A stretch of DNA of 37,332 nucleotides from M3007 sp046316495 (GCA_046316495.1 JBKDAM010000124.1:1-37332); one strand, 5' to 3'; positions 8,022-17,762 are shown, counted from the stretch's first letter. Notes: generated by a model not told the origin, from the letters alone. Translations and numbers: made by a program.

Positions 8022-10397
8022 ATGAATAGTTCTACTCAACGCGCACTCGCACGCCTGCCCTTCAGTCTGTTGCCCTTCTTTTTCGTACCGCTGCTCAGCT
8101 TTTCCCAAGCACAATCCCTCCGAGGAATCGTACGGGATGGCCAAAGCCAGGAACCTCTGACCGGCGTCACCATCCAGTCAGGCCAACTAGGCACCATCAC
8201 CAACATCGATGGGGCCTGGTCACTCAGCCTTCCCCCAGGTAACCACCTCCTTCGGTTCAGCTACACGGGCTACGAAACCCGGACTAAAACAGTTACAGTC
8301 TCTGAAAAAAATCTACAGTCTATTGATATTGAGCTATTTTTCAAAGATAACCTCCTCCAGCAAACAACTGTCACTGCTGGCAAATTTGAAAAACCGCTCG
8401 GCGAGGTAACCGTCTCCCTAGAGGTGCTAAAACCTCGCCTGATCGAAAGCGTCAATACTACCTCCGTCGATGAAGTCCTCACTAAAGTCCCAGGGGTAAA
8501 CATCATTGACGGTCAAGCAAGCATCCGAGGCGGCGCAGGGTTCTCTTATGGAGCCGGCACCCGGGTTCTCTTACTGGTAGATGACATCCCCGCTCTACAG
8601 GCCGATGCCGGCTTCCCTAACTGGGACGACTTCCCCATCGAAAACATCGCACAAGTAGAGGTGCTAAAGGGAGCCGCCTCCTCCCTCTATGGTTCCTCCG
8701 CAATGAATGGAATTATCAATTTCAGAACCGGATTTGCAAAAGATCAACCCGAAACCGAATTCGCTGTATTCGGGAAAACCTGGGGAAATCCCTCAGACCC
8801 CTCCCGAAAATGGTGGGGCACTGATTCCTCCTCCATTCTACAACCCGTTGAAACAGGCGTCAGCATGGTGCACCGCCGTAAAAAAGGAAAACTCGACCTC
8901 GTACTCGGCAGCTACGGTCTATTCCGCGATAGCTACAACAAAGACACCTATTCACGCTACGCTCGAATTACCCCCAACCTTCGATATCGGGTAAACGACC
9001 GTCTGACAATCGGCCTGAACACCAACTTTAACCTGGGCCGCAGTGGCAACTTCTTTATCTGGGCCAACGATTCCACCGGCGCCTATACCCCCGGACTGAA
9101 CTCCCAAAGCCAATCGCTGGGCCGACTTCGTTTTACCATCGATCCAACCGTTCAATACTTCGACGGCTTCGGAAACCGCCATAAAATCCTCAGCCGCTAC
9201 TACTATGTTCACAATAACAATAGTGGCAACCAAAGTAACGACAGCCGAATGTATTATGGAGAATATCAGTTTCAACGGGCCTTCGGAACCTCCGGGTTGG
9301 TCCTCACCGCAGGTCTTGTCGGAATTAAAACCACCGTCGATGCCCAACTGTACAGCCTCTCCACCTATACTACCCAAAACTATGCGGCTTATACTCAACT
9401 GGATTACCAACCCATCGAACGACTTAACCTCTCAGCCGGATGGAGGTACGAACAGAACCGACTGAATAGTCCAGAACTCATCCCACTCGGTGATGGAACC
9501 TTCGATACCATTCCCGGAGGATATGCACAAGATGCAAAACCCGTCTTCCGACTCGGTGCCAACTACCGGCTAGGACAAGCCACCTATCTTCGCAGTTCCT
9601 GGGGACAGGGTTACCGCTACCCTACCATCGCCGAAAAATTCATCAACACCAACTTCAGTGGGACCAACTCCGTTGGACCCAATCCACAGCTGGTCTCCGA
9701 AACAGGCTGGTCTGCCGAAATAGCCCTCAAACAAGGTTTTAAGATTGGTTCCTGGCAAGGCTACCTCGACCTAGCGCTGTTCCGTCAGGAATATACCGAT
9801 ATGATGGAATTTGTGTTTGTAAAAACCCGTTTCGTCCCCGGTCAAGGAATAGGAGCCATCTTCCAGTCCAAAAATCAGGGTGAAACCCGGGTGAATGGAT
9901 GGGAGGCCTCCCTCGTCGGACAAGGAAAATTGGGACCCGGCCAGCTTTTTCTACTCACCGGATATACCTACACCAATCCGCAGTACAAACAGTTTGACCG
10001 AAATGCAGGATATGACCCAAAACTCGGTGAAGTAAGCCGGTACTGGGGCACCTCCGATACCAGCCAAAATGTCCTGAAATACCGCTTCCGCCACACCTTT
10101 AAACTGGACGCAGAATACGTACTCTCCAAATGGTCTGCCGGCCTGTCAGTACAGTACAATAGCTATATGAGTGCTGTAGACCGGGTCTTTGAAATTTTCT
10201 TGCCCGGTGTTAAACAGTTTCGGGAAAAATACAACAAAGGCTTTACAGTAATCGATTTGCGAGGCTCTTATCGTATAAACAATACCCTAAAAATGAATGT
10301 TATTGCAGGCAATATTCTAAACGAAGTGTACAGCTTCCGCCCCGCCCTGCTAGAGGCACCACGAAACATTACGGTCCGCCTGGATTGGAAATTTTAA
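8022..10397 (+). CDS. TonB-dependent outer-membrane receptor
   Basis: The ATG at 8022 (791 aa) is chosen over an in-frame ATG at 7920 because the latter lies inside a terminator stem and because a signal peptide begins exactly here (residues 1-31, ending SFSQAQ). A carboxypeptidase-regulatory-like domain follows (about 33-118), then the plug (about 125-240; motifs VDEVLTKVPGV, VEVLKGAASSLYGSSAMNG), then a beta-barrel ending in the aromatic residue pattern VRLDWKF. It would import a ligand across the outer membrane using TonB energy. The ligand cannot be told from sequence. The lipoprotein gene starts 13 nt downstream, suggesting one operon and possibly a surface partner. Confidence 0.93.
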   Translation: MNSSTQRALARLPFSLLPFFFVPLLSFSQAQSLRGIVRDGQSQEPLTGVTIQSGQLGTITNIDGAWSLSLPPGNHLLRFSYTGYETRTKTVTVSEKNLQSIDIELFFKDNLLQQTTVTAGKFEKPLGEVTVSLEVLKPRLIESVNTTSVDEVLTKVPGVNIIDGQASIRGGAGFSYGAGTRVLLLVDDIPALQADAGFPNWDDFPIENIAQVEVLKGAASSLYGSSAMNGIINFRTGFAKDQPETEFAVFGKTWGNPSDPSRKWWGTDSSSILQPVETGVSMVHRRKKGKLDLVLGSYGLFRDSYNKDTYSRYARITPNLRYRVNDRLTIGLNTNFNLGRSGNFFIWANDSTGAYTPGLNSQSQSLGRLRFTIDPTVQYFDGFGNRHKILSRYYYVHNNNSGNQSNDSRMYYGEYQFQRAFGTSGLVLTAGLVGIKTTVDAQLYSLSTYTTQNYAAYTQLDYQPIERLNLSAGWRYEQNRLNSPELIPLGDGTFDTIPGGYAQDAKPVFRLGANYRLGQATYLRSSWGQGYRYPTIAEKFINTNFSGTNSVGPNPQLVSETGWSAEIALKQGFKIGSWQGYLDLALFRQEYTDMMEFVFVKTRFVPGQGIGAIFQSKNQGETRVNGWEASLVGQGKLGPGQLFLLTGYTYTNPQYKQFDRNAGYDPKLGEVSRYWGTSDTSQNVLKYRFRHTFKLDAEYVLSKWSAGLSVQYNSYMSAVDRVFEIFLPGVKQFREKYNKGFTVIDLRGSYRINNTLKMNVIAGNILNEVYSFRPALLEAPRNITVRLDWKF

Positions 10398-10410
10398 TAA
10401 ACACATCACC

Positions 10411-10962
10411 ATGCATTTACACCTATTCTTTTTCTTATTACTCTCCTTGACCGCCTGTGCCGGAGAAGGGCTGGAAAACAACACAACTGGTACCACCGGG
10501 AAGACCGACACGCTTCAACCTCAACCAACTGACGCACTTTTGGTCTTCAGCCAACAAGCAACCATTCAAGGGAATGTCCCAGAAAATATCTGCCGGGCCA
10601 ATTTTGAAGACAGCACTCCCCTCTTTCCAGTTGGAACAGACCCAAGAAGTAGGTATTTCATAGCGGATACAGGTTTGTATAAGGTGATGGTAACTGCCGG
10701 CAATTCAAAAACCAGCTTCCTGCTCAAGCCTAGGAAAGATGGTAAGTTGGAGCTGCTCACCAGCCAACAATTCCCACTCTGCCTTTCCGGAAAAGCAAAT
10801 TTTCACCTCAATGCTGCCGGGGATGGGTTTCACTATGATGCCGGGAAATACACTCAATTCGACCTTCAGGTGCAAAAAAGCGGAACGGGCTTTCAGGTAC
10901 TGCTTTCCTGGGACGAATCAAAAGAATTAGGCCTAACGGTCCGCCACCGCTTGGCAGGTTAA
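10411..10962 (+). CDS. Small lipoprotein, unknown function
   Basis: The 183-residue product has a short hydrophobic leader and a lipobox LTAC, with Cys16 as the acylated residue, followed by a polar linker. The rest is beta-rich with no recognised domain. It sits 13 nt after the TonB receptor, so it is probably co-transcribed and may be an accessory lipoprotein to that receptor. It is far too short for a SusD family member. The next gene's promoter begins inside its last codons. Confidence 0.75.
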   Translation: MHLHLFFFLLLSLTACAGEGLENNTTGTTGKTDTLQPQPTDALLVFSQQATIQGNVPENICRANFEDSTPLFPVGTDPRSRYFIADTGLYKVMVTAGNSKTSFLLKPRKDGKLELLTSQQFPLCLSGKANFHLNAAGDGFHYDAGKYTQFDLQVQKSGTGFQVLLSWDESKELGLTVRHRLAG

Positions 10963-10982
10963 GCACTAGAATTGTACCTTTG
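10951..10982 (+). promoter_or_regulatory. Promoter of the TPR-like membrane-protein gene
   Basis: TTG (10951-10953), exactly 21 nt, then TACCTTTG (10975-10982): a full match to the Bacteroidota consensus, with the same spacing as the tRNA-Asn promoter. The -33 element lies inside the end of the lipoprotein gene. It is 44 nt upstream of the ATG at 11027. Confidence 0.7.
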
Positions 10983-11026
10983 CTGTTTCTTACTTTCTTA
11001 ACACTCAAATTTTTAGATCTCCTAAA

Positions 11027-11647
11027 ATGTTTACTATTAACATATATCTCCGTTTTGCGCTCATCGCGCTGGGTTTGGTGGGTGGAATCCTACTATCTGC
11101 CGCCTACGGATTCTGGTACGGATTTCCTTTTATTCTAATTGCTGTAGTCCTGCTAGCTGGTTACCTAATGCTCGGAACCATCATGTCTACTAATGTTTTG
11201 CTTGGACAAATGCGGTTTGATGAAGCGGAAGCACGACTGAAAATGACCTTCTTCCCAAGAATCTTGCTTGTCGGATACCGCGGTGTATTTTACATGACGC
11301 AGGCCGCTATCCACATGCAACGCAAAGAGTGGAATACCAGTGAGGAACTTCTCAAGAAAGCCCTTAACCTAGGCCTCCCTTCCGATAACGAACGGGGTGC
11401 CGCCCTGCTTCAGCTGATGATGATCGGCGCCCAAAAAGGCAACCGAAACCTCATCCCTACTCAAATGGCTGAGTTGAAAAAACTAAATATCACCGAACCC
11501 AATCTAAAGGCCCAAATCAAAGATGTAGAGCAACAACTAAAACTGGCGAAACAGAACCCAATGAACCCTTCCACCCTTGCAATGATGGGCGGTAGAAATG
11601 GCTTCCGACAAGGTTCAGGTAAGCGGCCACGCCCAAGAATGCGTTAA
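11027..11647 (+). CDS. Inner-membrane protein with TPR-like cytoplasmic or periplasmic domain
   Basis: The 206-residue protein begins with two adjacent transmembrane helices (about 8-28 and 32-53). A helical region resembling tetratricopeptide repeats follows (FDEAEARLKMT, WNTSEELLKKALNLG, GAALLQLMMIGAQKG). The C-terminus is very basic and Gly/Arg-rich (GSGKRPRPRMR). No exact family is recognised. It has its own promoter, and the Nudix fusion gene starts 47 nt later with no terminator between, so the two may be co-transcribed. A scaffolding role is only a guess from the fold. Confidence 0.75.
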   Translation: MFTINIYLRFALIALGLVGGILLSAAYGFWYGFPFILIAVVLLAGYLMLGTIMSTNVLLGQMRFDEAEARLKMTFFPRILLVGYRGVFYMTQAAIHMQRKEWNTSEELLKKALNLGLPSDNERGAALLQLMMIGAQKGNRNLIPTQMAELKKLNITEPNLKAQIKDVEQQLKLAKQNPMNPSTLAMMGGRNGFRQGSGKRPRPRMR

Positions 11648-11694
11648 GCCCCAATCCAAAATCAAGTACTCTCTCTTCATTCATCTATATTCCA

Positions 11695-12591
11695 ATGGGG
11701 TCAAAATCAGGCACTGGTGTTATTGTCGGCAGGTTTCAAGTGGTAGAGCTCAATGCACTCCATAAAAAAATGATAGGGAAAGTACTTCGCCGTCATAAAA
11801 AAGTGGCTGTCTTTCTCGGCTCTAACCCCGCTCCTAGCAACCTCAATCCGATCGACCTCATGTTCAGAGTCGATATGTTCGAATCGCACTACAAAGACAA
11901 GTTGGAGGTGTTTGAAATGCCTGATTTACCCGATGATCGGATCTGGAGCCAGGAATTAGACCGCCGAATCCTCGAAATGCGGCCAGAAGGAAATGTGGTG
12001 CTCTATGGAACCATGGAGGGGTTTTTGGAGCGCTACTCCGGCCGATACAGTGCTGAATTGCTCGAGGCTTCCCCAGACGATATCCCAGAACTAATCGGTA
12101 TGGACGATGAATGGGATATCCGGAGCTTCCGTGCCGGCATGCTTTATGCCGCCATGCGCCGATTCCCTACCGTTTACCCCACCGTCGATGTCGCTGTGTT
12201 CCGAAATGAGATGCGCCAAGTGCTCCTCGCTCGCAAAGAACACGAAACCAGGTACCGTTTCCCTGGAGGCTTCTCCGACCCCGAAGATGACAGCTTCGAA
12301 ATGGCCGCTATGCGCGAACTGGTAGAAGAATGCGGTGATATCGTCGTTGATAACCTGATGTACCTCGGCTCCCTAAAAGTAGATGACTGGCGCTATCGGG
12401 AAACGGCAGATGGCATTATCACCCACCTCTATGCCTGCTCTTTCGTCAGCGGCAACCCCAGCCCTAACGATGATATCGCCGAGATCAAATGGTTTGATGT
12501 GGAAAAAATCAAGGAAGAATTGTTTGTTCCCGAGCACAAAGATCTCTGGAACCTTCTCAATGATTTTCTTCAAGAACAAAATCCACTCTAA
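11695..12591 (+). CDS. Nucleotidyltransferase-like / Nudix hydrolase fusion (NadM-Nudix type)
   Basis: The 298-residue protein has two domains. Residues about 5-150 resemble an NMN adenylyltransferase-type nucleotidyltransferase: GRFQ at 12-15 and an NPIDLMFRVDMF stretch matching the NP-x-R-x-M motif. The usual HxGH is degenerate here: the segment reads ELNALH (Asn20 and His23), so the first His and the Gly are lost. Residues about 165-295 are a Nudix domain with a GG...REL.EE box at about 191-216, one residue longer than consensus. Bifunctional NMNAT/ADP-ribose pyrophosphatases of NAD metabolism have this order. Nudix activity looks intact; adenylyltransferase activity is doubtful. Confidence 0.82.
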   Translation: MGSKSGTGVIVGRFQVVELNALHKKMIGKVLRRHKKVAVFLGSNPAPSNLNPIDLMFRVDMFESHYKDKLEVFEMPDLPDDRIWSQELDRRILEMRPEGNVVLYGTMEGFLERYSGRYSAELLEASPDDIPELIGMDDEWDIRSFRAGMLYAAMRRFPTVYPTVDVAVFRNEMRQVLLARKEHETRYRFPGGFSDPEDDSFEMAAMRELVEECGDIVVDNLMYLGSLKVDDWRYRETADGIITHLYACSFVSGNPSPNDDIAEIKWFDVEKIKEELFVPEHKDLWNLLNDFLQEQNPL

Positions 12592-12607
12592 AATACCGTT
12601 TTCCCAA

Positions 12608-12657
12608 AAAAATAAACCCCGTTTAAAAGCAACTGCCTCTAAACGGGGTTTATTTTT
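12608..12657. terminator. Bidirectional rho-independent terminator
   Basis: A perfect 18-bp inverted repeat (12608-12625 with 12640-12657) carries an A-run on its left arm and a T-run on its right, with a 14-nt loop and a GC core CCCCG/CGGGG. It lies 16 nt after the Nudix gene and 91 nt after the end of the convergent barrel gene, so it can stop both transcripts. Confidence 0.93.
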
Positions 12658-12748
12658 GGAAAACACGCAAGTAATGAGAACCGATTTTAAATGCATCCCT
12701 TGATGCCCCAACCATCCAGCTGTCTTACTTGCTATACGATAAACATCC

Positions 12749-13384
12749 CTACATTCGGTAGCTTAGCTGAAAAGCCGCGTAATGCGGAGCTCCAAAACCA
12801 GTCTCAAAGCCGATCGCTAATTGCTCATTCAGGTAACCACGCAAGCCGAACGGGATTAATTGCAGGCCTACGGCAGCACCCGTTCCCCGGGCAGAGTCAA
12901 TCACATCTTCCGGCAACAAGCCTGCTCCCGCATCAATAGTGGCTCCCCAGACACTCACACCAATCCGTAGTCCAGAGTACATATCAATCCGGCCTTTATT
13001 ACCGTAGTGGAAAAGAGGGCGGATCGCAATATTCGTACGCGACACCTTTAAATCCACCGGTCCAGAGTAGGTACTTCCGTCCTCCTTCACCACATCAATC
13101 TGACTAGCGGAGGCTTTCAAGTTGTTGTAAGAAAGTGCCCCACCGAGGCTAAACCAGTTCTTGAAGCCATAATCATACGTAAGGCCATAAGAACCCGTAG
13201 CGGTAATGCTGGCATTTTGTGCATTCTGGTTGTCCCCAAAATTATCGGCCAATGCGATAATTTGAAAAGCGTTCAAACCGGCTGTCGCTGAAAGAGTGTG
13301 ACGGTATTGCTCATTTTGAGCTTGTGCAGCACTCAAAAAGCTAAGGGCAAAAAGCGCTGATAATACAATGTGTCTTGATTTCAT
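12749..13384 (-). CDS. Small outer-membrane beta-barrel protein
   Basis: The start at 13384 (211 aa) is preferred over an in-frame ATG at 13453 because it begins a clean signal peptide (residues 1-23, ending AAQAQ). The mature protein shows alternating hydrophobic beta-strands with Gly/Tyr turns and ends in the strand FQLSYRM, as in eight-stranded outer-membrane barrels (OmpW/porin-like families of Bacteroidota). No catalytic motif is seen and the function is unknown. It is probably monocistronic: its own weak promoter lies upstream and it converges on the shared terminator. Confidence 0.82.
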   Translation of the reverse strand: MKSRHIVLSALFALSFLSAAQAQNEQYRHTLSATAGLNAFQIIALADNFGDNQNAQNASITATGSYGLTYDYGFKNWFSLGGALSYNNLKASASQIDVVKEDGSTYSGPVDLKVSRTNIAIRPLFHYGNKGRIDMYSGLRIGVSVWGATIDAGAGLLPEDVIDSARGTGAAVGLQLIPFGLRGYLNEQLAIGFETGFGAPHYAAFQLSYRM

Positions 13385-13408
13385 AATAAATAGAATTGAA
13401 TGATGGGT

Positions 13409-13416
13409 CAAAGGTG
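13409..13416 (-). promoter_or_regulatory. Possible -7 element of the barrel gene
   Basis: CACCTTTG on the - strand differs from TAnnTTTG at both of the first two bases (CA for TA at position 1 only in the T). It lies 24 nt upstream of the chosen ATG, the same distance as at the other promoters. No TTG occurs 21 nt upstream. Confidence 0.35.
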
Positions 13417-13496
13417 CAGCGAACCCCTGAAAGTTGGAACACCTTTCTTCCACCTTACCGTTTATTTAACGGCAATTATTAAAATTTTGTAAAAAT

Positions 13497-15773
13497 TTAT
13501 CCCCTTTGGGCCTCCACCACTGCAAAAGCGACCATATTTACAATTTCCCGAACACTACTACCCAACTGTAAAACGTGTACCGGCTTGCGAATTCCCAATA
13601 AGACAGGCCCAATGTACTCGATGTTACCCGTCTCTTTCATCAAGTTATAAGCAATATTGGAAGCGGATAAATTTGGGAAAATAATGGTATTGGCGGGCTC
13701 ACCAGACAAGCGGGAAAAGGGATAATTTTCGGCCACTAATTCCATATTGAAAGCGAGGTGAGCCTGCATTTCTCCTTCCACTACCCAATCTGGATGCTTT
13801 TTTTGTAAAATGGCAGTCGCCTTTTGCATTTTTAAGACATCCTCTCCTTTGGCAGAACCAAAACTGGAATACGTCACCATGGCAATACGGGGCTTGAGGT
13901 TAAACCGCTCGACTGCACGGGCAGTCAGCTCCGTAATTTCAACCAGCTCCTCTACCGTTGGACTGACATTTACGGTGGTATCGGCAAAGAACAAAGGACC
14001 TTTATTGGTCATCAAAATATACATACCTGCTACCCGCTGAACGCCCTCCTGCCGGCCTATAATCTCTAGGGCTGGGCGGATGGTATCGGGATAATTGCGG
14101 GTTAATCCGGAGATCAGTACGTCTGCGTCCCCGGTTTCGACCATCATAGCCCCAAAATAGTTGCGCTTTTTGACAATCTTAAGCGCATCCGTACGGATAA
14201 TACCTTTGCGCTTCCTTTTTTCAAAAAACAAATCAGCATAGCGCTTCAAGATTTCGGGATCGTCTGGACGTCGAGTATCTATTATTTGAACGCCTTTTAA
14301 ATCAAGGCCATTTTCTTGAATAATCGCTTCGATGGCTCCAATATCGCCTAACATGATTGGCTCACAAATTCCTTCATCCCGCACTTGTTGGACGGCTTTT
14401 AGCACCGTCAGGTTTTCGGCATCCGCGAATACAACTCGTTTAGGTGCACGTCGAGCTTTGCTGGTAATGATCCGCGAAATCTGGTTGTCGAGTCCCAGGC
14501 GTTTCTCCAAAGTAACGGTGTATTCCTCCCAATTGCTGATCTGAAGCTGGGCAACTCCATCCTCCATAGCAGCCTTGGCCACCGCTGGCGCTACACAGGT
14601 AATCAACCGGGGATCCATCGGCTTTGGAATAATGTAATTGCGACCAAACACCAGGTTTTTCTCGTTGTAAGCCATGTTCACAATATCTGGAACATTCTTT
14701 TTTGCTAAATCAGCCAGCGCATGCGCTGCTGCCAATTTCATATTTTCCGTGATTTTTTTTGCTCGAACATCCAATGCGCCCCTGAAAATGTAGGGAAAAC
14801 CCAGTACATTATTTACCTGGTTCGGATAATCGGTCCGGCCCGTCGCCATGATTAAATCTTCGCGCACACTGATGGCATCCTCGTAGCTGATTTCCGGAAC
14901 TGGATTGGCCAGAGCAAACACAATAGGATCTGGAGCCATCGAACGAATCATATCTTTGCTCACCAAATTACCTGCCGATAGTCCAAGAAAAACATCGGCA
15001 TTGACCATCAGATCTGCTAAGGTCGCATCCATCGGATACTGCCGGGTAGCAAAAGGCCTTAATGATTTATCCAAATGAGTACGATCCGGGTGCAACAACC
15101 CATCTTTATCGTACATCACCACGTTTTCAGGCCGAACTCCTACTTGCAGGTAGAGTTTTACGCAAGAAATAGCGGCAGCACCCGCACCGCAAACCACCAG
15201 CCGGATCGCCTCCGGCTTTTTTCCAACCACTTCAAGGGCATTAAGCAGGGCAGCACTCGAAATAATTGCCGTGCCATGTTGATCATCGTGCATCACGGGG
15301 ATGGACATTTCTTCCCGCAGACGCTCCTCAATTTCAAAGCACTCCGGAGCCTTGATATCCTCTAGATTGACCCCGCCAAAAGTGGGCTCTAATAGCTTAA
15401 CTGTCTCGACAAATTTATCTACATCCTTTGTGTTGATTTCTATATCGAACACATCTATATCCGAGTAAATCTTGAACAACACCGCCTTACCCTCCATCAC
15501 GGGTTTGGAAGCCTCCGGGCCAATATCTCCAAGCCCCAAAACAGCCGTTCCATTCGTGATCACCGCCACAAGATTCCCTTTCGCAGTATACTTGTACACA
15601 TCCTCCCGATTGGCAGCAATTTCCAGACAGGGCTCCGCCACACCGGGAGAGTAGGCTAGTGAAAGGTCACGTTGATTTTCGGTTTCCTTTGTAGGCACAA
15701 CCGCAATTTTACCAGGCCGGCCTTTAGCGTGGTATTCCAGGGCATCCTCCTTGCGAATCTTCTTTTTACTCAT
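13497..15773 (-). CDS. maeB: NADP-dependent malic enzyme, MaeB type
   Basis: The 758-residue enzyme oxidatively decarboxylates malate to pyruvate with NADP. The N-terminal malic domain has the conserved SLAYSPGVAEPC (Tyr41), GKAVLFK (Lys96), the metal site EDIKAPECFEIE (about 138-149) and DDQHGTAI (163-170). The NAD-binding domain has VVCGAGAAA. Residues about 430-758 are the phosphotransacetylase-like regulatory domain of the MaeB hybrid class. In characterised members this domain binds acetyl-CoA allosterically and has no PTA activity. Length and domain order are those of the family. It is on the same strand as the MFS gene 72 nt upstream; I see no clear promoter in that gap. Confidence 0.97.
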   Translation of the reverse strand: MSKKKIRKEDALEYHAKGRPGKIAVVPTKETENQRDLSLAYSPGVAEPCLEIAANREDVYKYTAKGNLVAVITNGTAVLGLGDIGPEASKPVMEGKAVLFKIYSDIDVFDIEINTKDVDKFVETVKLLEPTFGGVNLEDIKAPECFEIEERLREEMSIPVMHDDQHGTAIISSAALLNALEVVGKKPEAIRLVVCGAGAAAISCVKLYLQVGVRPENVVMYDKDGLLHPDRTHLDKSLRPFATRQYPMDATLADLMVNADVFLGLSAGNLVSKDMIRSMAPDPIVFALANPVPEISYEDAISVREDLIMATGRTDYPNQVNNVLGFPYIFRGALDVRAKKITENMKLAAAHALADLAKKNVPDIVNMAYNEKNLVFGRNYIIPKPMDPRLITCVAPAVAKAAMEDGVAQLQISNWEEYTVTLEKRLGLDNQISRIITSKARRAPKRVVFADAENLTVLKAVQQVRDEGICEPIMLGDIGAIEAIIQENGLDLKGVQIIDTRRPDDPEILKRYADLFFEKRKRKGIIRTDALKIVKKRNYFGAMMVETGDADVLISGLTRNYPDTIRPALEIIGRQEGVQRVAGMYILMTNKGPLFFADTTVNVSPTVEELVEITELTARAVERFNLKPRIAMVTYSSFGSAKGEDVLKMQKATAILQKKHPDWVVEGEMQAHLAFNMELVAENYPFSRLSGEPANTIIFPNLSASNIAYNLMKETGNIEYIGPVLLGIRKPVHVLQLGSSVREIVNMVAFAVVEAQRG

Positions 15774-15845
15774 GGTGTTAAATACGTGTTAGGAAGCGCG
15801 AAGATACTGCATTGAGCGGTATTCCGGCTATCCTATGCAACCTAC

Positions 15846-17054
15846 CTACTCGATCGTTGATGTGGGTACTTTCCTGCCAGAGCTGGGCTTCCAAAAAAAA
15901 TGCAGGTACATCCAACCCATCATACTAAAAAAAGCAGCAAATAAAAACACAGTTGGCATCCGCTCTACCTGACTACCAAAATACCAACCACTAAAAAAAG
16001 CACCTGCCCCAATTGCAATTTCCAAGGCAATGTACATCGTAGCCAAGGCCCTCCCCCGTTGATGCGGCGCGCTCAAATCAACCGTCCAGGCATTGATCGC
16101 TGGCGAAAATATGCCATTCCCAAAACCAAACAGAATCCCTCCCAAACAAAACACCCAAAATTGATCCGCAAAAGCCATTAATACCATAGAAAACGCCAGG
16201 ACCCATGCTGATACTTTTAATACAGGCACCCTCCCTACCCGGTCCGATATACGTCCCGCAAAAATTCGGGTCGAAGCGCTGGACAAGGTAAAAATAGCAA
16301 AAAACGTCCCTCGGTTACTTACTCCCAGGTGATCACTCAAATCAGGGACCATCGTCAACACAACCCCATAACAGACGTAACAAAAAACCATCACAATGCC
16401 CGCAGGAAGGGCCGCAGGATCGTACAAATCCTCCTTACCAATCCGCATTAATCGCCAAGAAAAAGGCCGAGGAGTCACCAAGGTCTCCGGCATGTTCATC
16501 AACACTACAATTGACAAGACCGCCAAGCCAGAAGAAAAGTAAAACATGGCGTTTAATCCAGCAGTAGAAGCTACCCAACTCCCTAATAAGGGCGCCGAAG
16601 AGGCTCCCAAGCTTAAACTAATCCCCAAAATACCCATAGCCTCTCCCCTTTTCCCAGCAGGAACCGTGTCCGCTACATACGCAGAAGTAGCTGTCGGTTT
16701 AAAACCCGTCGAAAAACCATGTAAGAAACGAAGTAGCAAAAATCCGTTCACAAAATGCAAAACCGGATAAAAAGCACTACAAATGACACAAGCCAAGGTC
16801 CCAACATACATCACCGGCAAGCGCCCAACCGTGTCCGTTAATTTTCCACTAAAAGGACGAGAAAGTCCCGCCGTAATGGTAAAAAGGGCAATAATCAAGC
16901 CCTTCTGGTCTCCACCACCCATGCCCTCCAAATAGGCCGGTAGCTCCGGCACTATCATGTTAAAACTTCCCGCAAAAAGCGCATGTGAAAGGCAAAGCAG
17001 TATAAATGGCCGCGTGTAAATCCGCTCCTGCCCTCCCCCTTCGTTCAAATCCAT
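15846..17054 (-). CDS. MFS transporter
   Basis: The 402-residue protein has twelve predicted helices in two halves and the MFS signature between helices 2 and 3 (GKLTDTVGRLPV) repeated in the second half (GRISDRVGRVPV). A helix-5 motif also fits drug/proton antiporter-like members (GISLSLGASSAPLLGSW). The substrate is unknown; an efflux or small-solute carrier is most likely. It lies 71 nt downstream of the six-helix membrane-protein gene on the same strand and could be the last gene of the bamA-like/cysM cluster. Confidence 0.92.
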   Translation of the reverse strand: MDLNEGGGQERIYTRPFILLCLSHALFAGSFNMIVPELPAYLEGMGGGDQKGLIIALFTITAGLSRPFSGKLTDTVGRLPVMYVGTLACVICSAFYPVLHFVNGFLLLRFLHGFSTGFKPTATSAYVADTVPAGKRGEAMGILGISLSLGASSAPLLGSWVASTAGLNAMFYFSSGLAVLSIVVLMNMPETLVTPRPFSWRLMRIGKEDLYDPAALPAGIVMVFCYVCYGVVLTMVPDLSDHLGVSNRGTFFAIFTLSSASTRIFAGRISDRVGRVPVLKVSAWVLAFSMVLMAFADQFWVFCLGGILFGFGNGIFSPAINAWTVDLSAPHQRGRALATMYIALEIAIGAGAFFSGWYFGSQVERMPTVFLFAAFFSMMGWMYLHFFWKPSSGRKVPTSTIE

Positions 17055-17125
17055 CCCCCAAAGGTACAGACTGTTGGGCAGATCCTATGTCCATCTACTC
17101 CGCCAAATCCGAAATCCACCAAGGT

Positions 17126-17749
17126 TTACCTGGAGGAACGCTGCTTCATCGCCTCCATCCATTGCAACAACACGTACACCGACCGCCAAAAAATCAAGAC
17201 CACCAAAGCAAAAAACGAGACCCAATAGTACACCAACCCCGACGCACTCGCCCCGGATGCCCCAATAAAGTTGGCGTGCCCCATCATCCAAACCACCCAA
17301 ACCCAAAACAACAACCCAGCCTGCCAGGCCATTAACCCACGCTCCGAAAACCACGCCCTTCCCACCGCAATCGGCATACCGACTGTCAAAAACAGCGCTA
17401 ATAATCCACTTACCAAACGGACCGGCAAAAGCTCCATCCCAATCGTCCAAAAATGTACCAGCATCAGCAACCAATATGCTCCATACAGAAGTGCGAAATC
17501 GCGAAACAAACGGTATTTAGGGATAAAATAAGCCTCTGAACGTTCAAAATTCGCCCGCAAGGTGGCATATCCCATCAATACCAAAAAGTAAACCAGCGCC
17601 AAACGACCTATCCACTCCTCCGCAAACGTAAAAAAAACAAGCCCAAAAGCAGCATCCCGGGTGTAGGAAAGCCCAAGAATGACCGACAAAAGCACTGCTC
17701 CCAGAACCCACCAATACGCTGATAAGCGCTCAACTCCTTTACTAAACAT
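17126..17749 (-). CDS. Six-helix integral membrane protein, unknown function
   Basis: The start at 17749 (207 aa) is preferred over a longer frame from 17878 that would overlap the end of cysM. From it the gene begins 13 nt after the cysM stop, a typical operon spacing. There are about six transmembrane helices (roughly 12-29, 45-62, 86-103, 108-126, 139-158, 168-190) and a basic C-terminus (MKQRSSR). No family motif is recognised. The neighbours (cysM upstream, MFS downstream) do not define its role. Confidence 0.8.
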   Translation of the reverse strand: MFSKGVERLSAYWWVLGAVLLSVILGLSYTRDAAFGLVFFTFAEEWIGRLALVYFLVLMGYATLRANFERSEAYFIPKYRLFRDFALLYGAYWLLMLVHFWTIGMELLPVRLVSGLLALFLTVGMPIAVGRAWFSERGLMAWQAGLLFWVWVVWMMGHANFIGASGASASGLVYYWVSFFALVVLIFWRSVYVLLQWMEAMKQRSSR

Positions 17750-17762
17750 AGATAAAACCCTT

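Noticed and set aside
17085..17474. A Gly/Val-rich 129-codon - strand ORF overlapping the six-helix membrane protein
   Set aside because: It is another frame of the same strand; the membrane protein has clear helices and proper operon spacing to cysM.
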